Below are positions 10,823-23,980 of a DNA stretch of 64,000 bases, piece after piece (the stretch's first letter is position 1; each line of letters starts with the position of its first letter). The translations under genes were made by a program, and so were the position numbers. Where the stretch lies: positions 170,758,664 through 170,822,663 of the forward strand of contig CP136066.1 of assembly GCA_032622095.1 (NCBI GenBank), read 5' to 3'. The stretch is from Siphonodentalium dalli (taxonomy: Eukaryota; Mollusca; Scaphopoda; Gadilida; Siphonodentaliidae). Below the pieces are notes generated by a model, which was not told the DNA's origin, searched no databases, and was given only the letters and a program-made list of their open reading frames with translations.

Positions 10823-12632
10823 TGATGATTGAAAATAATCATTTATGTGACAAAATCACGCATAATTATAGATATCTTGAATATATTAAACTTTCCTGAA
10901 CGAACAGAGGCTGCAGAAGTGCCGTGTTATCGAAACCTGAACTCTAGACCACAATTAACTCGGTATTAGCGAGTTAATGCGTAAATATCAACATGTTACC
11001 ACTGAAAATCAAGCCACGTGGACGCAATTTCTTTGTTTTTCGTGGCGTATAAAATATGAAACACTGACTATAAAGTGTACCCGTGTTATTCTTTTGTAAA
11101 ATAGCTGAGAAAGTATCCCGATAGGGGTTGATAATTGGGAGCTGTGACCTCGTAATCAACACGGGTGCGTGTTACGGTTCTATTTCAAACCCATCATGGC
11201 TGTGACGGTTCTGTCCATGAGATTTATTCGAACGATTTCTGCACTTGGGTCCGAAAATCGTCTTGTGTATCTGACATTTTAAACCAAATAATGACTGTAG
11301 CTTATGTAATTTGCATAATAGAACAGGTATATTAAGAAATAACACAATAAATACATAATACGGGAGATTAAGTGACATTAATAGGCAGAAATAAAATATT
11401 GAAAGTCCCGATGAGTAAAGTATCATAATCATGCCCGCCTATATAAATGACCAATGGTAATATAAATCTACCCTCAGGAGAATATGATATGTTATATTCA
11501 TTTACTTAATCTGGGCATTATTGAAAGATCCAGGTGTGACAATATTTCAATGCCATGCAGCGCCATCATATTTCCTCCTCTGAAGTCCGCCTGAGGGACA
11601 TTTACACATGTTTGTCGCCCAGACATGAATATAACTTATGAAATCACATTCAACTGTTCACTTATAGGTTATGACGTGATTGGGGTGGGGGGGGGGGGGG
11701 TCTTGGGAGGGGGTGCTTAATTGGTGTCTATCCCCAACTTTGGTCAAAATGTTCAACAGTTACAAATTTCTTATCTTACAATAGATTGGTTTGAAATTTA
11801 ACACCAACAATATGTTGAAATTGTTCTCTTAATTTGATTTGACAACAATTTAATAGTGGGGATTTTGTCGTTTTTAGACTAACATTTGCATACTTTCCTA
11901 CACTTTAAACATGTAATCAACCATATTTGACATATACAAATGGACACCTCTTCTTTAGACTTGATCCAAAACTCATGATGGGCGGACTTGAAGTAGGGAG
12001 CAGGTGTGATCTAGTTTTCTATATCACATTTACCCCCCCCCCAATTGGCAAGAAACTGGTTTAATGGACAAATAATCTAATTCCATTTAATTAGTATGCT
12101 TTGTATTAAATAATGTATGCTCTTTTGCAAAATAAATCATCTCTCTCTCCATCTGTTGGGAACATTTCCAATCTTGTGGGGTGGGGGCGCCAGGTTGGAA
12201 ACTTCCAACACTTGGGAATCTTGAAGCCAGTCTATATGTTTTTTGCAATTTTCAGGTTCAGATATCCACATTTTCTCACTGGGCCCATGTATCCTGAGTT
12301 TCTCCCCGGTTTGCATGGTGGCCAATCAAAGGCTACTGATCAATTCACTTCAGAATGGTATACAATCTAGAGCTATAATGTGTCATGCAGTTGGGGAAAA
12401 CCAAAGCCCAGGCCTTGTGCATGAGTTTGATCTGTTTCAAGGGGATGGTGAGGTTGGAAATTCCAAGGTGGACGCCCCAACATTGGATACCCTCCAGCCC
12501 ACGTCCCTGCTCACTTGACACGTTAGCAGCGAGGAATAATAATGTGACTTGTAATAGCCAGGTTCAGACACCCATAACACTAATTTTCAATGATTCATTT
12601 GTATGAATGTTTAGCTAATAATTCAAACAATC
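10823..12632. other. Unassigned AT-rich sequence
   Basis: Only short reading frames, none resembling a known protein. Homopolymer tracts are the visible structure: a run of about 16 G near 11684-11700 and C runs near 12034 and 12040. I see nothing else that can be supported. Confidence 0.5.
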
Positions 12633-12932
12633 TGTTACTGCATGTTGAATTTAATAGCTGAGCATTCCTACAAATGAATCAATAGGATTCAAGTCGCTGC
12701 TCTTTATAGCACATTTAGTCATCAAAGAATTAACATCCATATAATAATATTTGTAACTGCATGATTCTTTTCTCTTTTTTATATGTTACTGCTTGTTTAA
12801 CTTAATAGCTAAGAATTCCTACAAATTAATCAATATGATTCATGTCAATTCTCATTACAGCGCATTTAGTAACCAAAGGTTTAACATCCATATAATAATA
12901 TTTGTAACTGTAGGATTCTTTGCTTTTTTATA
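12633..12932. repeat. 151-bp tandem duplication
   Basis: Two diverged copies that both start TGTTACTGC and share AATAGCT, ATTCCTACAAAT and ACATCCATATAATAATATTT in the same order at an offset of 151 bases. Non-coding. Confidence 0.8.
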
Positions 12933-13179
12933 TCTTCTATTAAAAAATCTGAGATCCCTAGTCAATCTAAAATATGATTGAATGGAAGATTACCGTGCTT
13001 GTATATGCTTTAATAGCTGCATATTCTAGAATTTAACCTAGATAATCAGCATCCAGCAAACGGATGCCCCACATAAACTTAATAAACTGCGTAATCAGAG
13101 CATTGTATGGGTGTCAACTAACTTTTAACGTCTTATTTTTGGCTTTTTGTTGAGTAAAATACGTCTACGAAAATAGACA

Positions 13180-13712
13180 ACACTAGCCGATGTGCCCGGT
13201 CCTATTCGTCCGGGCTACTTAGGGATTTTTTTGTGATCGTCTCCGCCTGGGCAAACTATTGTTCGATCGGCCCGGAAACATGCCTGTATGAGCGAATATG
13301 GTCAAGGTCAAGGACATGGTCGCACGTGAAATTGGACCCATCCATATTGTTCCCGGGATCAAAGTAGGCCTACATTATACCAAATTTGAGTCGGATTGGT
13401 CGAGGTCCAGAAACATGCCTATATGAGCGAGGTCAAGGTCAGGGACACGGTCGCAAGTGAAATTGGACCCGCCCATATTGTTCCCGTGATCAAAGTAGAA
13501 CCAGCTACCAAATTTGAGTGGGATCGGTCGAGGTCCAGAAACATGCCTATATTGGCGTATTTGAGCGAGATCAAGGTCAAGGACACGGACGCACGTGAAA
13601 TTGGACCCGCCCATAATGTTATCCGGATCAAAGTAGGCCTACACACCAAATTTGAGTCGGATCGGTCGAGCAGTTTTTCGAGTCTATAACACAAATACAT
13701 ACATACAGACAG
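13180..13712. repeat. Three-unit 135-140-bp repeat with AAGGTCA motifs
   Basis: Units beginning near 13289, 13422 and 13560 share GGTCAAGGTCA(A/G)GGACA, GTGAAATTGGACCC(A/G)CCCAT and AAATTTGAGTCGGAT(C/T)GGTCGAG. The last unit ends CAGTTTTTCGAGTCTATAAC and then a CATA/CAGA-rich tail, a typical end for a dispersed retroposed repeat. The leading part (about 13190-13290) reappears in degraded form at 46565-46680. It abuts the LINE remnant. Confidence 0.75.
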
Positions 13713-13734
13713 AAGTTCCAAAATATATAATAGA

Positions 13735-15830
13735 TAAAATACAAGACAGATACCTCATGACAATACCTCATATGACTTTTCTTTTTACCATCAAGCACTT
13801 GCTGCAATAAAAGCTTCTAGGACTGATAAGACAGCATTAGTGGTTGATATTCAGAAAGTGAAGCATTCAATTTCAACGCTAAATAAAGGGAAAGCCGAGG
13901 ATATTTTTGGACTTTCTGCCGAACACTTTCGATATGCTAGTGACAATTTTATATTCATATTAACTGAATTAATCAACGTGATACTTCAGCATAACACTAT
14001 TCCGACTGCATTGAAAACTGGTCTTCTCAACCCTATCTACAAGAACAAAGGCGAAAAAAATAATTCTGGAAATTACAGAGGAATAACTGCTACCTGTCCT
14101 ACTTAAAATTATTGAAGTTATCATTCGTGACGAGCTAAGGAAACACACTTTACCTGAACAATCACCTTTACAAAGAGGTTTCACAGCAAATGCTTCTCCT
14201 TTAAATGGTGCATTCCTGTTAGAGAAAGCAATCAGGGAGCAATATGACAACAAAACAGATGTATATATTGCCTTACTCGATGCCAAGTCGGCTTTTGACG
14301 TTGTTTGTAAAGAAATTCTTCTTCGGAAAACTTTTATTACATCAACTGACTACAACACATGGTGTACTGTTGATGATCTTCATTCTGACTGTTCTTCTGT
14401 CGTCAAATGGGCATCCAAGAAATCTGCAAGTTTCCAAATATTACAAGGGGTGCGGCAAGTTGAAATTTTTAGCGCCGATCTTTACAAACTTTATATTAAT
14501 GATCTCCTACAACGTTTATCTGATCAACACCTGGTGATATTGCCCTTGTGAGCTCAAACGTCACTGATCTACAAACTCTCATTAATGTGGCATACCAGTA
14601 TAGCAGAGAACACCGGTATTTGCTCCAACCTAAGAGTGTCATTATCAAAGTATCCCAACGTGGAAAGAAGAAGCATCCAGTTGAATCCTTCACTATTGAC
14701 AACATAAATATGCCCAATGTTGACTCATCCTCACATTTAGGAATTATTCGTGCAACATCTATCAATAAAACTCTCCTGGAAACAATAAACAACAATATCA
14801 AAAAGGCTCGTTGGACTGCTTATGTTCTTATGCCTCTTGGATTCCATGGTGAGAATGGCCTGGATCATCAAACATGTATATATCTATTTAATATTTATGT
14901 AGCGCCTGTTTTATCTTATGGATGTGAAGTTTTAATTCCATCTCCGAAGCATGTGAAATTATTGGAGTGCTTCCAAAATAAATTTATCAAACATATTTTA
15001 ATACTATCAAATGCAGTTGCAGACATATATATTTTATCGGGACTTTTACCTATTCAGGGACAAATCGACAAAAAAGTACTTGTTTTATTCAACAATGTTT
15101 GTAGACAACCTGACTCTGCCATTGAAAAAAACGCTCGCCCATCGTCAACTTCTACTTAAAGATGTCAACAGCAATAGTTGGTTCTCAGAGGTCAGAAAGC
15201 TATTTCTAAAATATGATTTATCGTGCATATATGAGGAACTAACATCACCACACAGCAAAGAGGAATGGAAATATCTAGTGAAGACAGCAGTTAAATTGTA
15301 CTGGAAAGATCGGATTGTCGCTGAAGCTGCTTTCTACAGTACTTTATTTTAATTCATATTCGTATAATCCTGGGATAGTCAACCAGCTTCTGAAGACCCG
15401 CAGGGAGCAACATCGATCCTGTTACAAACTATCAACCAAACTTCGACACGTGACAAACCTTACTACATACTCACTCGGTATACGCCAACAGCGATACAAT
15501 AAAAACTCAACTTCTGATATATGCTTGCTGTGTAATGAGGAATCTGAAACCATACAACACTTTCTACTGCACAGTACATATTTACAACCTGTCAGAGATC
15601 GGACACTCCCTCTAGTAGCTGAATGTTATCAGATTATATTCACTTCTGAATTCAAACTGTGTACAGATGAAATAAAAGTACAATTCCTGACAGATCCTTC
15701 ATCACTACCTGGCATAGAGACTGCTGATATCCACACTATTGAGGACCTGCATCATCATTCATCCGACCTCTGTTACTACCTTCGATGTGTACGACACAGA
15801 ACACTGTCTGCAAAAAAGTTACTTTTATAA
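13735..15830 (+). pseudogene. Decayed LINE reverse transcriptase
   Basis: Fragments in shifting frames match a non-LTR retrotransposon reverse transcriptase from just before the fingers to the C-terminal zinc motif. A K-G-K-A-E-D-I-F-G-L segment lies near 13890, NYRGIT near 14070, and motif A DAKSAFD at 14279-14299. The catalytic motif C normally reads (Y/A)ADD but here reads TPGD at 14527-14538, so the first catalytic Asp is Gly. Thumb-like sequence follows through 14548-15120. A C-terminal C-x2-C-x8-H-x3-H motif lies near 15522-15572. At least three frameshifts (near 14095, around 14500 and 15120-15350) interrupt it. The endonuclease part is missing, so the copy is 5'-truncated. The 3' end probably lies near 15993 at an AAGAAGAAG tail. 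Inactive. Confidence 0.9.
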
Positions 15831-16557
15831 ATTAATACATCTGCGAATGCTGAATCTGCACGTCTCCACCAAATCTTTGTTTTATCTAAGTATTATTTTA
15901 GGCTGTACATATGTATATACCACAGTTAATTGCGGATTTTACTCGCAACACGAGGTTGTCCTAAACGGACGGTTAGATAGCTAAAAGAAGAAGATAACTC
16001 TATATATCCCGTCTACGCTCACGCTTTACGAAGTCCAGCGCAATGAAATTTCACTATTGTTAACCGGCTGTTGACTCATGGAAATGTCGGGCCTGCAAAA
16101 CGCGTTATTTTTCAAACTAGCTGGCGACTTTGTGAATTTTGATAGGCGTAACACAGCTTATTGGATAAGCATAGAAAGGCAGTGTAATTCGTTGAAATTA
16201 ATGACAAGTGGTGCAAATTTCAACTTAATGCATAGTTTGTTGTGTTTATCTTTGTATACTTTCACAAAATTGGCAGTTTGAACCATGTACCATGGCAAAT
16301 ATTAGCAATAGTTTTACCCGTATAGAACGATTAATGGGGATAGAACCGAATCGATCGGGAGAGAACCCAAACAATAATCAAAATTCGCGATTCTTGTCGT
16401 TGTTATGACTCGCACAATGAATGTTTCGTTATTAACCCGCTCATTTGTGCGACAGATTGTTATGGGATCGAAAATAACTAATCGAATTATCACCTAGATG
16501 CCTCAAAGTTGCGTTTTAACTGTTAAAAAGTCGTGAAAATGTATAATTTAGATCAGC
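15831..16557. other. LINE 3' flank and unassigned sequence
   Basis: The first 160 bases are probably the LINE 3' untranslated end. The remainder has no recognisable gene. The last part (from about 16500) begins to resemble the minus strand of 10822-10880, the flank family into which element 1 inserted. Confidence 0.5.
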
Positions 16558-16719
16558 AAGAACCGTCACAAATCAGGCAAGAACCATCACAGACCGGCGA
16601 TAGAACGATTTCCGATGTAACAGTTCCTACACAGTGATGCCAATGACGTTGCTTGATATCTCAGGCACCAGAAAACAAATGTTAGACTCCTTGGGGTCGC
16701 GACTGGGTGGATTTATGAC

Positions 16720-18010
16720 GTCATCAAGATGGCCGCCATACACTATTTCACAGTATGCACTGAGTCAGTTTGATTAATATCTACTTGTGAATTTATTATA
16801 GAAATTTGATTATCTCACCACTGACGTGAAACTCATACACCATACTTCCATTTGACAGAATAAGTGGCCACCATAAACCAAGATGGCCGCCAAAATGGCG
16901 ACCGAAATTCGGAAAATTGATGATTTTTCACACTTTCCTCTTGAATCATTAACCGATGTTTGAAATTTGTAACGAATAAAGACCTAAATTTGAATAAATA
17001 CTAGTATCCAACCATTTCTACAACATAATATGTCATACTTGTGATCTCATTCCTGTCAGCTATCTTTAAAATGTGAATTCAAAAATGTGCTATGAAAGTT
17101 AACCAAAATTCAATTATGTGATTCTAGCCAAGAGTTGAACAGAAAATAACTGAATTTGATGAAGATAATGTAAAAATGTTTTAAATATGTGAATTGCCAT
17201 GTAGTTACACTGAAAATAGTGCATTTTCGTTTAAGATGGCGGCCAAGATGGCTGCCAAAATGGATAAATCACCAAAATCTGTCTAATTTTTATTGATATC
17301 ACTCATTTGTTGGGGAAAAGTAAATATATGTGAATATGTGCTACTTTTTCGTGGAAATCCATGGACTTATGAAATAATTTGTAAATTTGGTGAACCATAT
17401 AGCTGCTTATACCAGAGAATTCAACAGAATTATACCACGAACATTAAGTCAAATCATATTAATGGCAGCCACACAAAATTGAAGAATGGGCACTGAGTGA
17501 GGAAGAAAATTTAACACAGAAAATGAAAAATATATCTACGGCAATGATAAAGTTGCACCAAGCTTCCTTTTGAAAGAACAAGATTGATAAAAAAACCAAG
17601 ATGGCTGTCAAAATGGCGACCGAAATATAGAAATGTCTTGAATTGTTACACATGCCCCTTACATCATTTTCGGTTATTCGTAAACTGTGGCAAGTAGGAC
17701 TTGTCTTTATTTTTATCAGTTATGACACCAAGTACTTTGGAAAACATAGTATGCTGTAATTTGTGTCTAATTGTTGTCCATACTCCGAAAAATGCAAATT
17801 AAATAATGCGCTATGCAATTTTACAAATAAACTTGCTTCTCGAAGTTCTAGATTAACATTGGACAGAAATAGGCATAATAAAATAAACAAACGTGTACAC
17901 AGTTTTAAATATCGTTAGTGTCATTCAATTACACTCGACATTGATCTATTTGACCCAAGATGGTCGCCAGAATGGCCGCCAAAACGCACAGTTATAAAAT
18001 GTCACAAATG
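16720..18010 (+). repeat. Element 1 left outer arm: about 355-bp units with AAGATGGCNGCC
   Basis: AAGATGG cores occur at 16726, 16880, 17233, 17599 and 17957 (spacings 154, 353, 366, 358). Each is usually followed by CCAAAATGGCGACCGAAAT, and all point towards the palindrome centre. The spacing is close to one or two times 173-180 bp. Short reading frames here are not protein-like. Confidence 0.85.
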
Positions 18011-18049
18011 CTTATATTCCCAAACGGCATTTAGCAAAGGAGGTGGATA

Positions 18050-21000
18050 TATTCCCCCAATCTAAATTAGATACTATCATGTTAAGGTATATTGTGACTA
18101 TTTTTGACCAAAGATAGTTTGTTTATAATCGAGAATATATCATAATGGACTCTTAGACACCTAACATGAAATTGCCCAATATAATTTAAACGACCCTGCC
18201 CGTTTCCTGGGAAGGAAGTCAAACCGGATATGTGCTGACTGTATCATTATAAGAGCATAACGAGTACTCGAAAGAATCCATGCAGTCATAATACAGACCT
18301 AAATCCAACGTTATTGCTATATTATTTCGTTTGGGGCAGATCTACTTTATTCGTTGCCTATTCTTGATTAATTGTTGACCACGTTGATTTCGCCCGGCCA
18401 CAAAAATTATCACACATTGACTTTATCGAAGTCGAAGTTGCATTGCTATCATACTGCCACCGGGAAATATACTTGCTCAACTTTGAAATACACAGGCATT
18501 ACATGTTAGTGCAAACATTATTTCGTATCTAATTATGAAAGAGTTGTGTCTAATAAGATACAATAAGGGGAGATTGCATTGTACATTTTCTGTTTTTTTT
18601 GCATTTCTGTGTTTCATCACCGAAATTCGTTTGAATAGTTGAGACATTGTCACACTTCTCAAGACGTGAGTCAGCACATGTACCACTCTTGTAACTTCTT
18701 CCAATAGATGGTCACATTGATTGTAGTCTATCTACAACCAACTCACCTTAGCAACTACAGTTGAATTACAAACTCATATCGCAAGCTAACAGAGCTCACC
18801 ACAAAACTCTCCGACTGCATATCAGAGACTCCATATAGATTGTTTGCTTCGGTTGTGGAACGGAGAGTCCATAATACAGATTTAATAAATAAATTTCAAT
18901 ACGGTCGCTGACCTCATAGCAGATACATTGCATATTCGCTTCGATGTAGTCTAACAGAACTGTGCACATAACCGAGTTAATGCTTGTCAGTTTAGAATAT
19001 GTCAAAACATCCGTATCGGGAAAAAATAGCATATGGTTTGTCATTTTCCATGTCTAGTCCAGCAAGTGACAATAACGGCTCCTCAACTTCTTCCTGGTGT
19101 CAACGAAAATATATCGTGAAATCAAAATGCCTGGTGCCTAGATATTCAGTGATGAAATACCTCATCGAAACTACCAGAAACTCATCTTTGGTCCATGCCA
19201 TATGATGGTGCATCGAAGTACTGAATACAGTGACGGGTCATCAAGATCATTTAATGGAACGTTTATTAAGATTTCTTGCAAAACGTCCACATGGGGACAT
19301 TCGTTAGCATTATACACCAACTGTTATTTCGCAGAAAGTAAATATCTTCGAATCACAGAAACCCCGCAATCTCGAACGAACTCCTTTAATTGTCCATCGA
19401 ACAAATGTAGTTTATAGAATTTGCTGGCAAACCGTACAACCATAATAGTCGGATCCACAAGTAGTCCAATTACAAGCTTGGAATATAGATAGTGCGCAAA
19501 AGTTGGAAGTAATTGATAACAATGTTATGCTTGAATTGAGAGAAGATTGTGGATTGTTAGCTATTTGAAGATTCCATAACTGAAAGAAGGTATAAGATTT
19601 CAACGTTTTACGACCTGATTTTTCTGCAGACGTGATTTCATTGTAGTGGGATATAAAATGTTTCTGTATAAAACATCTGGAAAGAATACTAAAAACTTTC
19701 CACCCAATAATAATACATGTACCTCAATAGCCAAGTCGAACTGTGCATTGGTGCGAGAAATTATTATCAATTGTATCTGGAACATTACCGATAGCCGATA
19801 CAATTACAGAAATGCAGACATTTAAAGAATGTAGTTTATAGAATTTGCTGGCAAACCGTACAACCATAATAGTCGGATCCACAAGTAGGCCAACTACAAG
19901 CTTGGAATATAGATTCTGCGCAAACGTTGGAAGTAATAGATAATAATGTTACGCTTGAATTGAGAGAAGATTGTGGATTGTGAGCTATTTGAAGAGTCCA
20001 TAACTGAAGGAAGGTATAAGATTTCAAAGTTTAACGACCTGAGTGTTCTGCAGACCTGATTTCATTGTAGTGGGATATCAAATGTTTCTGTACAAAACAT
20101 CTGGAGAGAATACTACAAACTTTCCACCCAATAATAATACATGTACCTCAACAGCCAAGTCGAACTGTGCATTGGTGCGAGAAATTATTATCAATTGTAT
20201 CTGGAAGATTACCGATAGCCAATACAATTACAGAAATGCAGGCATTTAAAGAAAATTTGGTGTGAATTTGTTTCTTGTATGACATTTTGTTGAGACCGCA
20301 TATCGCAAGCAGGAAAGAACTTCGATAACACATGTGACAGATATGACATGGGTGTATCTAATATAAACTTGATGAGTGCATAAGTTCTGCACAGTAAGAT
20401 GGGGATCATACACGGAACGAACTTGCAGTATATGCGATGTCCAGAAAACTATATCTGTGGAACTCAAATACACATGTATACCAATTGAACTCATTATATG
20501 AGGCTATCTTCCTATCCTAGCTCAATTAAAATCAGCCACGCTTTCGCAAATCTTGTGTGTGGAGTCAGTGAGTTGACATATGAGCTGTCCAGAGCTCCAC
20601 AGCAGTTTCTGTTTTGGTACGAACCTGAACATTCATAATTTATCTCTAGTCGCTATAGATCGCATGTAATAAGCAGAGGTCTGGTGGAAAACCGCCAATA
20701 CAATTCTTTTTGGCAGAAGACACATAGGGCGCACATCTGAACGCTCTCGTTTTGGTAGTCTGCGATAAAGCAATTACTGTCATATAATCCCCTGATGCAC
20801 ACACAATTTGAACTAGATGTTATTCAAGGACGAGCAATTGTAAATTTTCTCAGTTTCACAAAAGTATACCCCCGTATTTGCGTACATTTATATTAATAAG
20901 AACGAATCACACAAATATTAGCTCCTATTCTTATATTTGGACTTAGTATACACTAATTATTAAGCTTGTTACCATGGAAAATGTCTGTAATGTCAACGTA

Positions 21001-21190
21001 TTATATGCCGCTACTATTTTTGGATACTGCATTGTGTGATGTCCATTCAATTAATTTCCGTGAGCAGCTGAATTTCGGTAGAATTGACTTAGTATGATGG
21101 CATTACATGAGCAATACAGGAGTCAAGTGAACAATTCGTATCCAAACCCCATAAGGGGGCCGATATCAAGGGGAAGTAAGTGCTCAATAC
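18050..21190. other. Left-arm-only segment of element 1
   Basis: This stretch has no inverted partner in the right arm, so it is either an insertion in the left arm or a loss from the right. It contains the 424-bp tandem duplication described separately. Short reading frames of 60-80 residues occur on both strands. None looks like a known family. Confidence 0.55.
19407..20254. repeat. 424-bp tandem duplication
   Basis: 19407-19830 and 19831-20254 both start GTAGTTTATAGAATTTGCTG and end ATTTAAAGAA, with scattered substitutions between copies (for example AGTCCAATTACAAGC against AGGCCAACTACAAGC). The copies give similar short frames on the minus strand, but the substitutions do not spare protein sequence, so I do not call a gene. 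Confidence 0.92.
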
Positions 21191-22480
21191 CGACATAGTC
21201 CAGGAGATATTGGTAGACCTCTGCACCCCTCCCCCAGGACTTAACTTCACCCCACTAATTTTCTTCCTTAAGGTCTCCTCTAATTTTTTTCACTTTTTAA
21301 CAAGAACAAAAAGTGGCCGCAGAGACTCCAGACAAGATGGCGTCCATCATGGCGGCCATTTTTTTTAAATGCACCAGGTCTCTTTGATCGCCATTATAGT
21401 AAAGATGATAGCACATGCGGTCTTGTTTTCCGCTCGATTCGTCATGCTAATTTATAACCCTTACAAATAGCCCAAAATCCGACACCATAATCCAATATGG
21501 CGGCCAAGATGGCCGCCGAAATGTGAAAATATGCTATTTTTCTGACATGTTACCACCTTTCGTTTGTCTCTGTGGGAAAATGTTGGCATCTTTGCGTCAT
21601 GTTATACATTTATCATATAGCGGAGTCATTGGTGAACACATGGGGACCATAATATGTATTCATTGCGGGATATTTTTGTCCGATATCACGTTTTCCCAAA
21701 TGCCGGTATCATAGGCCAAAGCCGAATCTCCGTTAATAACGCGATGTTATGTTTCGAATCAATGAATGTTATTGCTATTATAACAACACCCATGCATATA
21801 TATTTGCAGGAGATACTCGAGCTATGATTCCTCTTATACCTGAGTTGAGGAATATTTACCCAAATCCAAGATGGCGGCCAAAATGGCCACCAGAAATAAA
21901 AAATCGCCGAAAATCGCTGATTTTAACATCAGTGAACATTATTGTCATGACAACTCCACACCTGCTTACTATTGTAAGTTGGGAACACTTAGGCGAAGAA
22001 CTTTCCTTGTACCATATCCAAATAAAAGTCCCCCAAATCCAAAATGGCGCCCACAATGGCGGACAGATTTTGAAAAATCACCGAAATTCCCTCATATTCA
22101 CATCATTGGGCATTATTGTCGAGACAACTCCACCCATGCTTACAATTGAGTTGTAAATACTGAGGTGAAGTAATTACATTACATCTCATGCAATAAATTG
22201 TTTTCCAAATCGAAGATGGCGGCCAAAATGGCGACCGAAATTTGAAAACAAGTCTACATTACTTTACTTTCTTACGATGGGCGTTATTGTTTCGCGATTT
22301 CTATCCACCATTACATGTTGATATGGAATAGTGACATGAAGTATTCATTAGGGTTTGGCAATTGATACTCACAGCCAAGATCGCTGCTATATTGGCGGCT
22401 AGAAATTGAAAAGAAATCGATATTTTCACATATTAATTTCAACTTTTTGTCATAATATCGGTATGTATGGACGAAACTGT
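21190..22480 (+). repeat. Element 1 left inner arm: about 173-bp units
   Basis: AAGATGG or AAAATGG cores lie at 21334, 21506, 21868, 22041 and 22213. The spacings are 172, 362, 173 and 172, so one unit is about 173 bases. Each core sits in a longer palindrome-like context such as AAGATGGCGGCCAAAATGGC. The inverted counterpart is 24930-26135. Confidence 0.85.
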
Positions 22481-23260
22481 ACATACACCATCTACTAGTT
22501 CAACTTAAAGGTATCAAAACGCATAGCATAGCTCGTATCCTTCTGGAAAGATGAAACACCACAATTAATATCGCGATGTGGCATTTCGAAATCCAGTCTC
22601 CACTTAGCGCCGATAATGGCCGTAAGCGTAGGTGCGCCGAATAGTTATATCAGAACAATTACATGATAACAGATTCTGATATGCCACGTCACGTCCATAA
22701 TTATCTGGACCAGCTTCCATTTCTTTGTCTGAAAAATCTAGGTCGCTCACACCGACAAAGTATTCACCACTTCCTGGGAGTAGGGTCCCTCTAATCATAA
22801 CGTTTCAAACAATTCATTTTCCGGTGTCTAGCTTACAGAAGGTCATCTCTATGTATGTGTCTCATACCCATGGGATAACGACATGTACACCTGGCGAACC
22901 AGTTAGCTAGTCACTTCTCAATAGATGGTTCGTCAACTCAGCGAACCCATTGGCATATGTGGACAACTTCGACAGTGTTTCGAAGGTTGCTAGCTGTCTC
23001 ATTCCAGATGTCTATCTGCTAAGGAGAAGACCCTAGTGTACAGACTACCCACACTTCTTGACCATTATCCGAAGCAAACTGTGTGACGCACCGCAGTTGT
23101 CTCGTCGAATATCTCCCAGCAGAGAAGAACAATGCTCGCGGTGCTAGTTTGTGGACATGCGCCATGATAGTGGGAATGAAATGGGCCACTGTATACACCA
23201 CCCCTACATCTGGTGCATGTTTAAGATATCGAATGTCGTGCGTGTCGGTTTTATTTGGTG
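22480..23260. repeat. Element 1 innermost left arm
   Basis: Pairs with about 23980-24920 in inverse orientation, with much divergence. Matches include AGTGGAGACTGGATTTCG-type sequence near 22590/24790, AACGTTTCAAACAATTCA-type near 22800/24560, and GGTGCTAGTTTGTGGACATG near 23140/24050. Short frames reading outward from the centre are similar on both arms (H-K-L-A-P near 23130 minus and 24050 plus), which may be the last trace of a gene I cannot identify. Confidence 0.65.
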
Positions 23261-23980
23261 TGGTAAGATTGTATTTCCACATCCGTTTCGAAGCCTTTCT
23301 GATTCAACTACGTACACTTTTGTCTGGATAATAATATGCTAGCCTCCCTCAAAACAGTCGGATGGACTAAAGGATAATGTCTTTATAGCATGAATGTATG
23401 CGTGTTTTGTTATCCTCTCTCGGGGTTAGTGTCAGTATGTGGGCGGTATTATTCAAGAAAATGTCAGGAACTGTGGTGCATTTATTTCACTATGTATTTA
23501 AAGAACAATTTACAGTCTCGATGGCAATGGCTGTGGCCGTTGGGGAACGCGACCTTTATGATCATATAGCTTTATATATATAACTTTAGAATGTAGTAGT
23601 TAATGTCTCATGCAGGAAAATGGTCGCATTGGTGATGTTACCAAGAAATCACTTGGTGTACCAACGTTTGTTGAACTGAATGCAAGAGCTCATCAACGTA
23701 ACATTCCTCTGGATATTCTTCGCGTTGAACATTTAACCCTTTTGTTGATGGCATTTGTACTTTCTTGAACCATACCACACAACGTGAGTATGACATATCA
23801 ACCAACTATCAAAGGTATCGCCTTTAAGACTACACCCCAGTCTTGGTGGGGCTTATACAGCAGTAGCCAATGGCATACTCCTGGTCCAGTTGTTTAAGAA
23901 CGGCTTCCAAACGGATGGGGACATACAATCTTAGCATACAAGGAAAGCAAAGCCACACATGAGATCCTGTCTGAATCTAA
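23260..23980 (+). other. Central loop of element 1
   Basis: About 0.7 kb without visible inverted partner. On the plus strand an open stretch at about 23611-23768 encodes a protein-like peptide containing KKSLGVPTFVELNARAHQRN that ends at a stop. I do not recognise a family, and the stretch is too short to call a gene. It could be the remnant of a coding region that once occupied the centre of the palindrome. Confidence 0.4.

Noticed and set aside
13375-13721. Overlapping frames on both strands near 13.4-13.7 kb
   Set aside because: They follow the 135-140-bp tandem repeat and have equivalent frames in both directions. No protein signature.
23019-23331. Short frames on both strands as genes
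   Set aside because: Below 90 residues with no start context. Retained only as possible coding traces in the element 1 arms.
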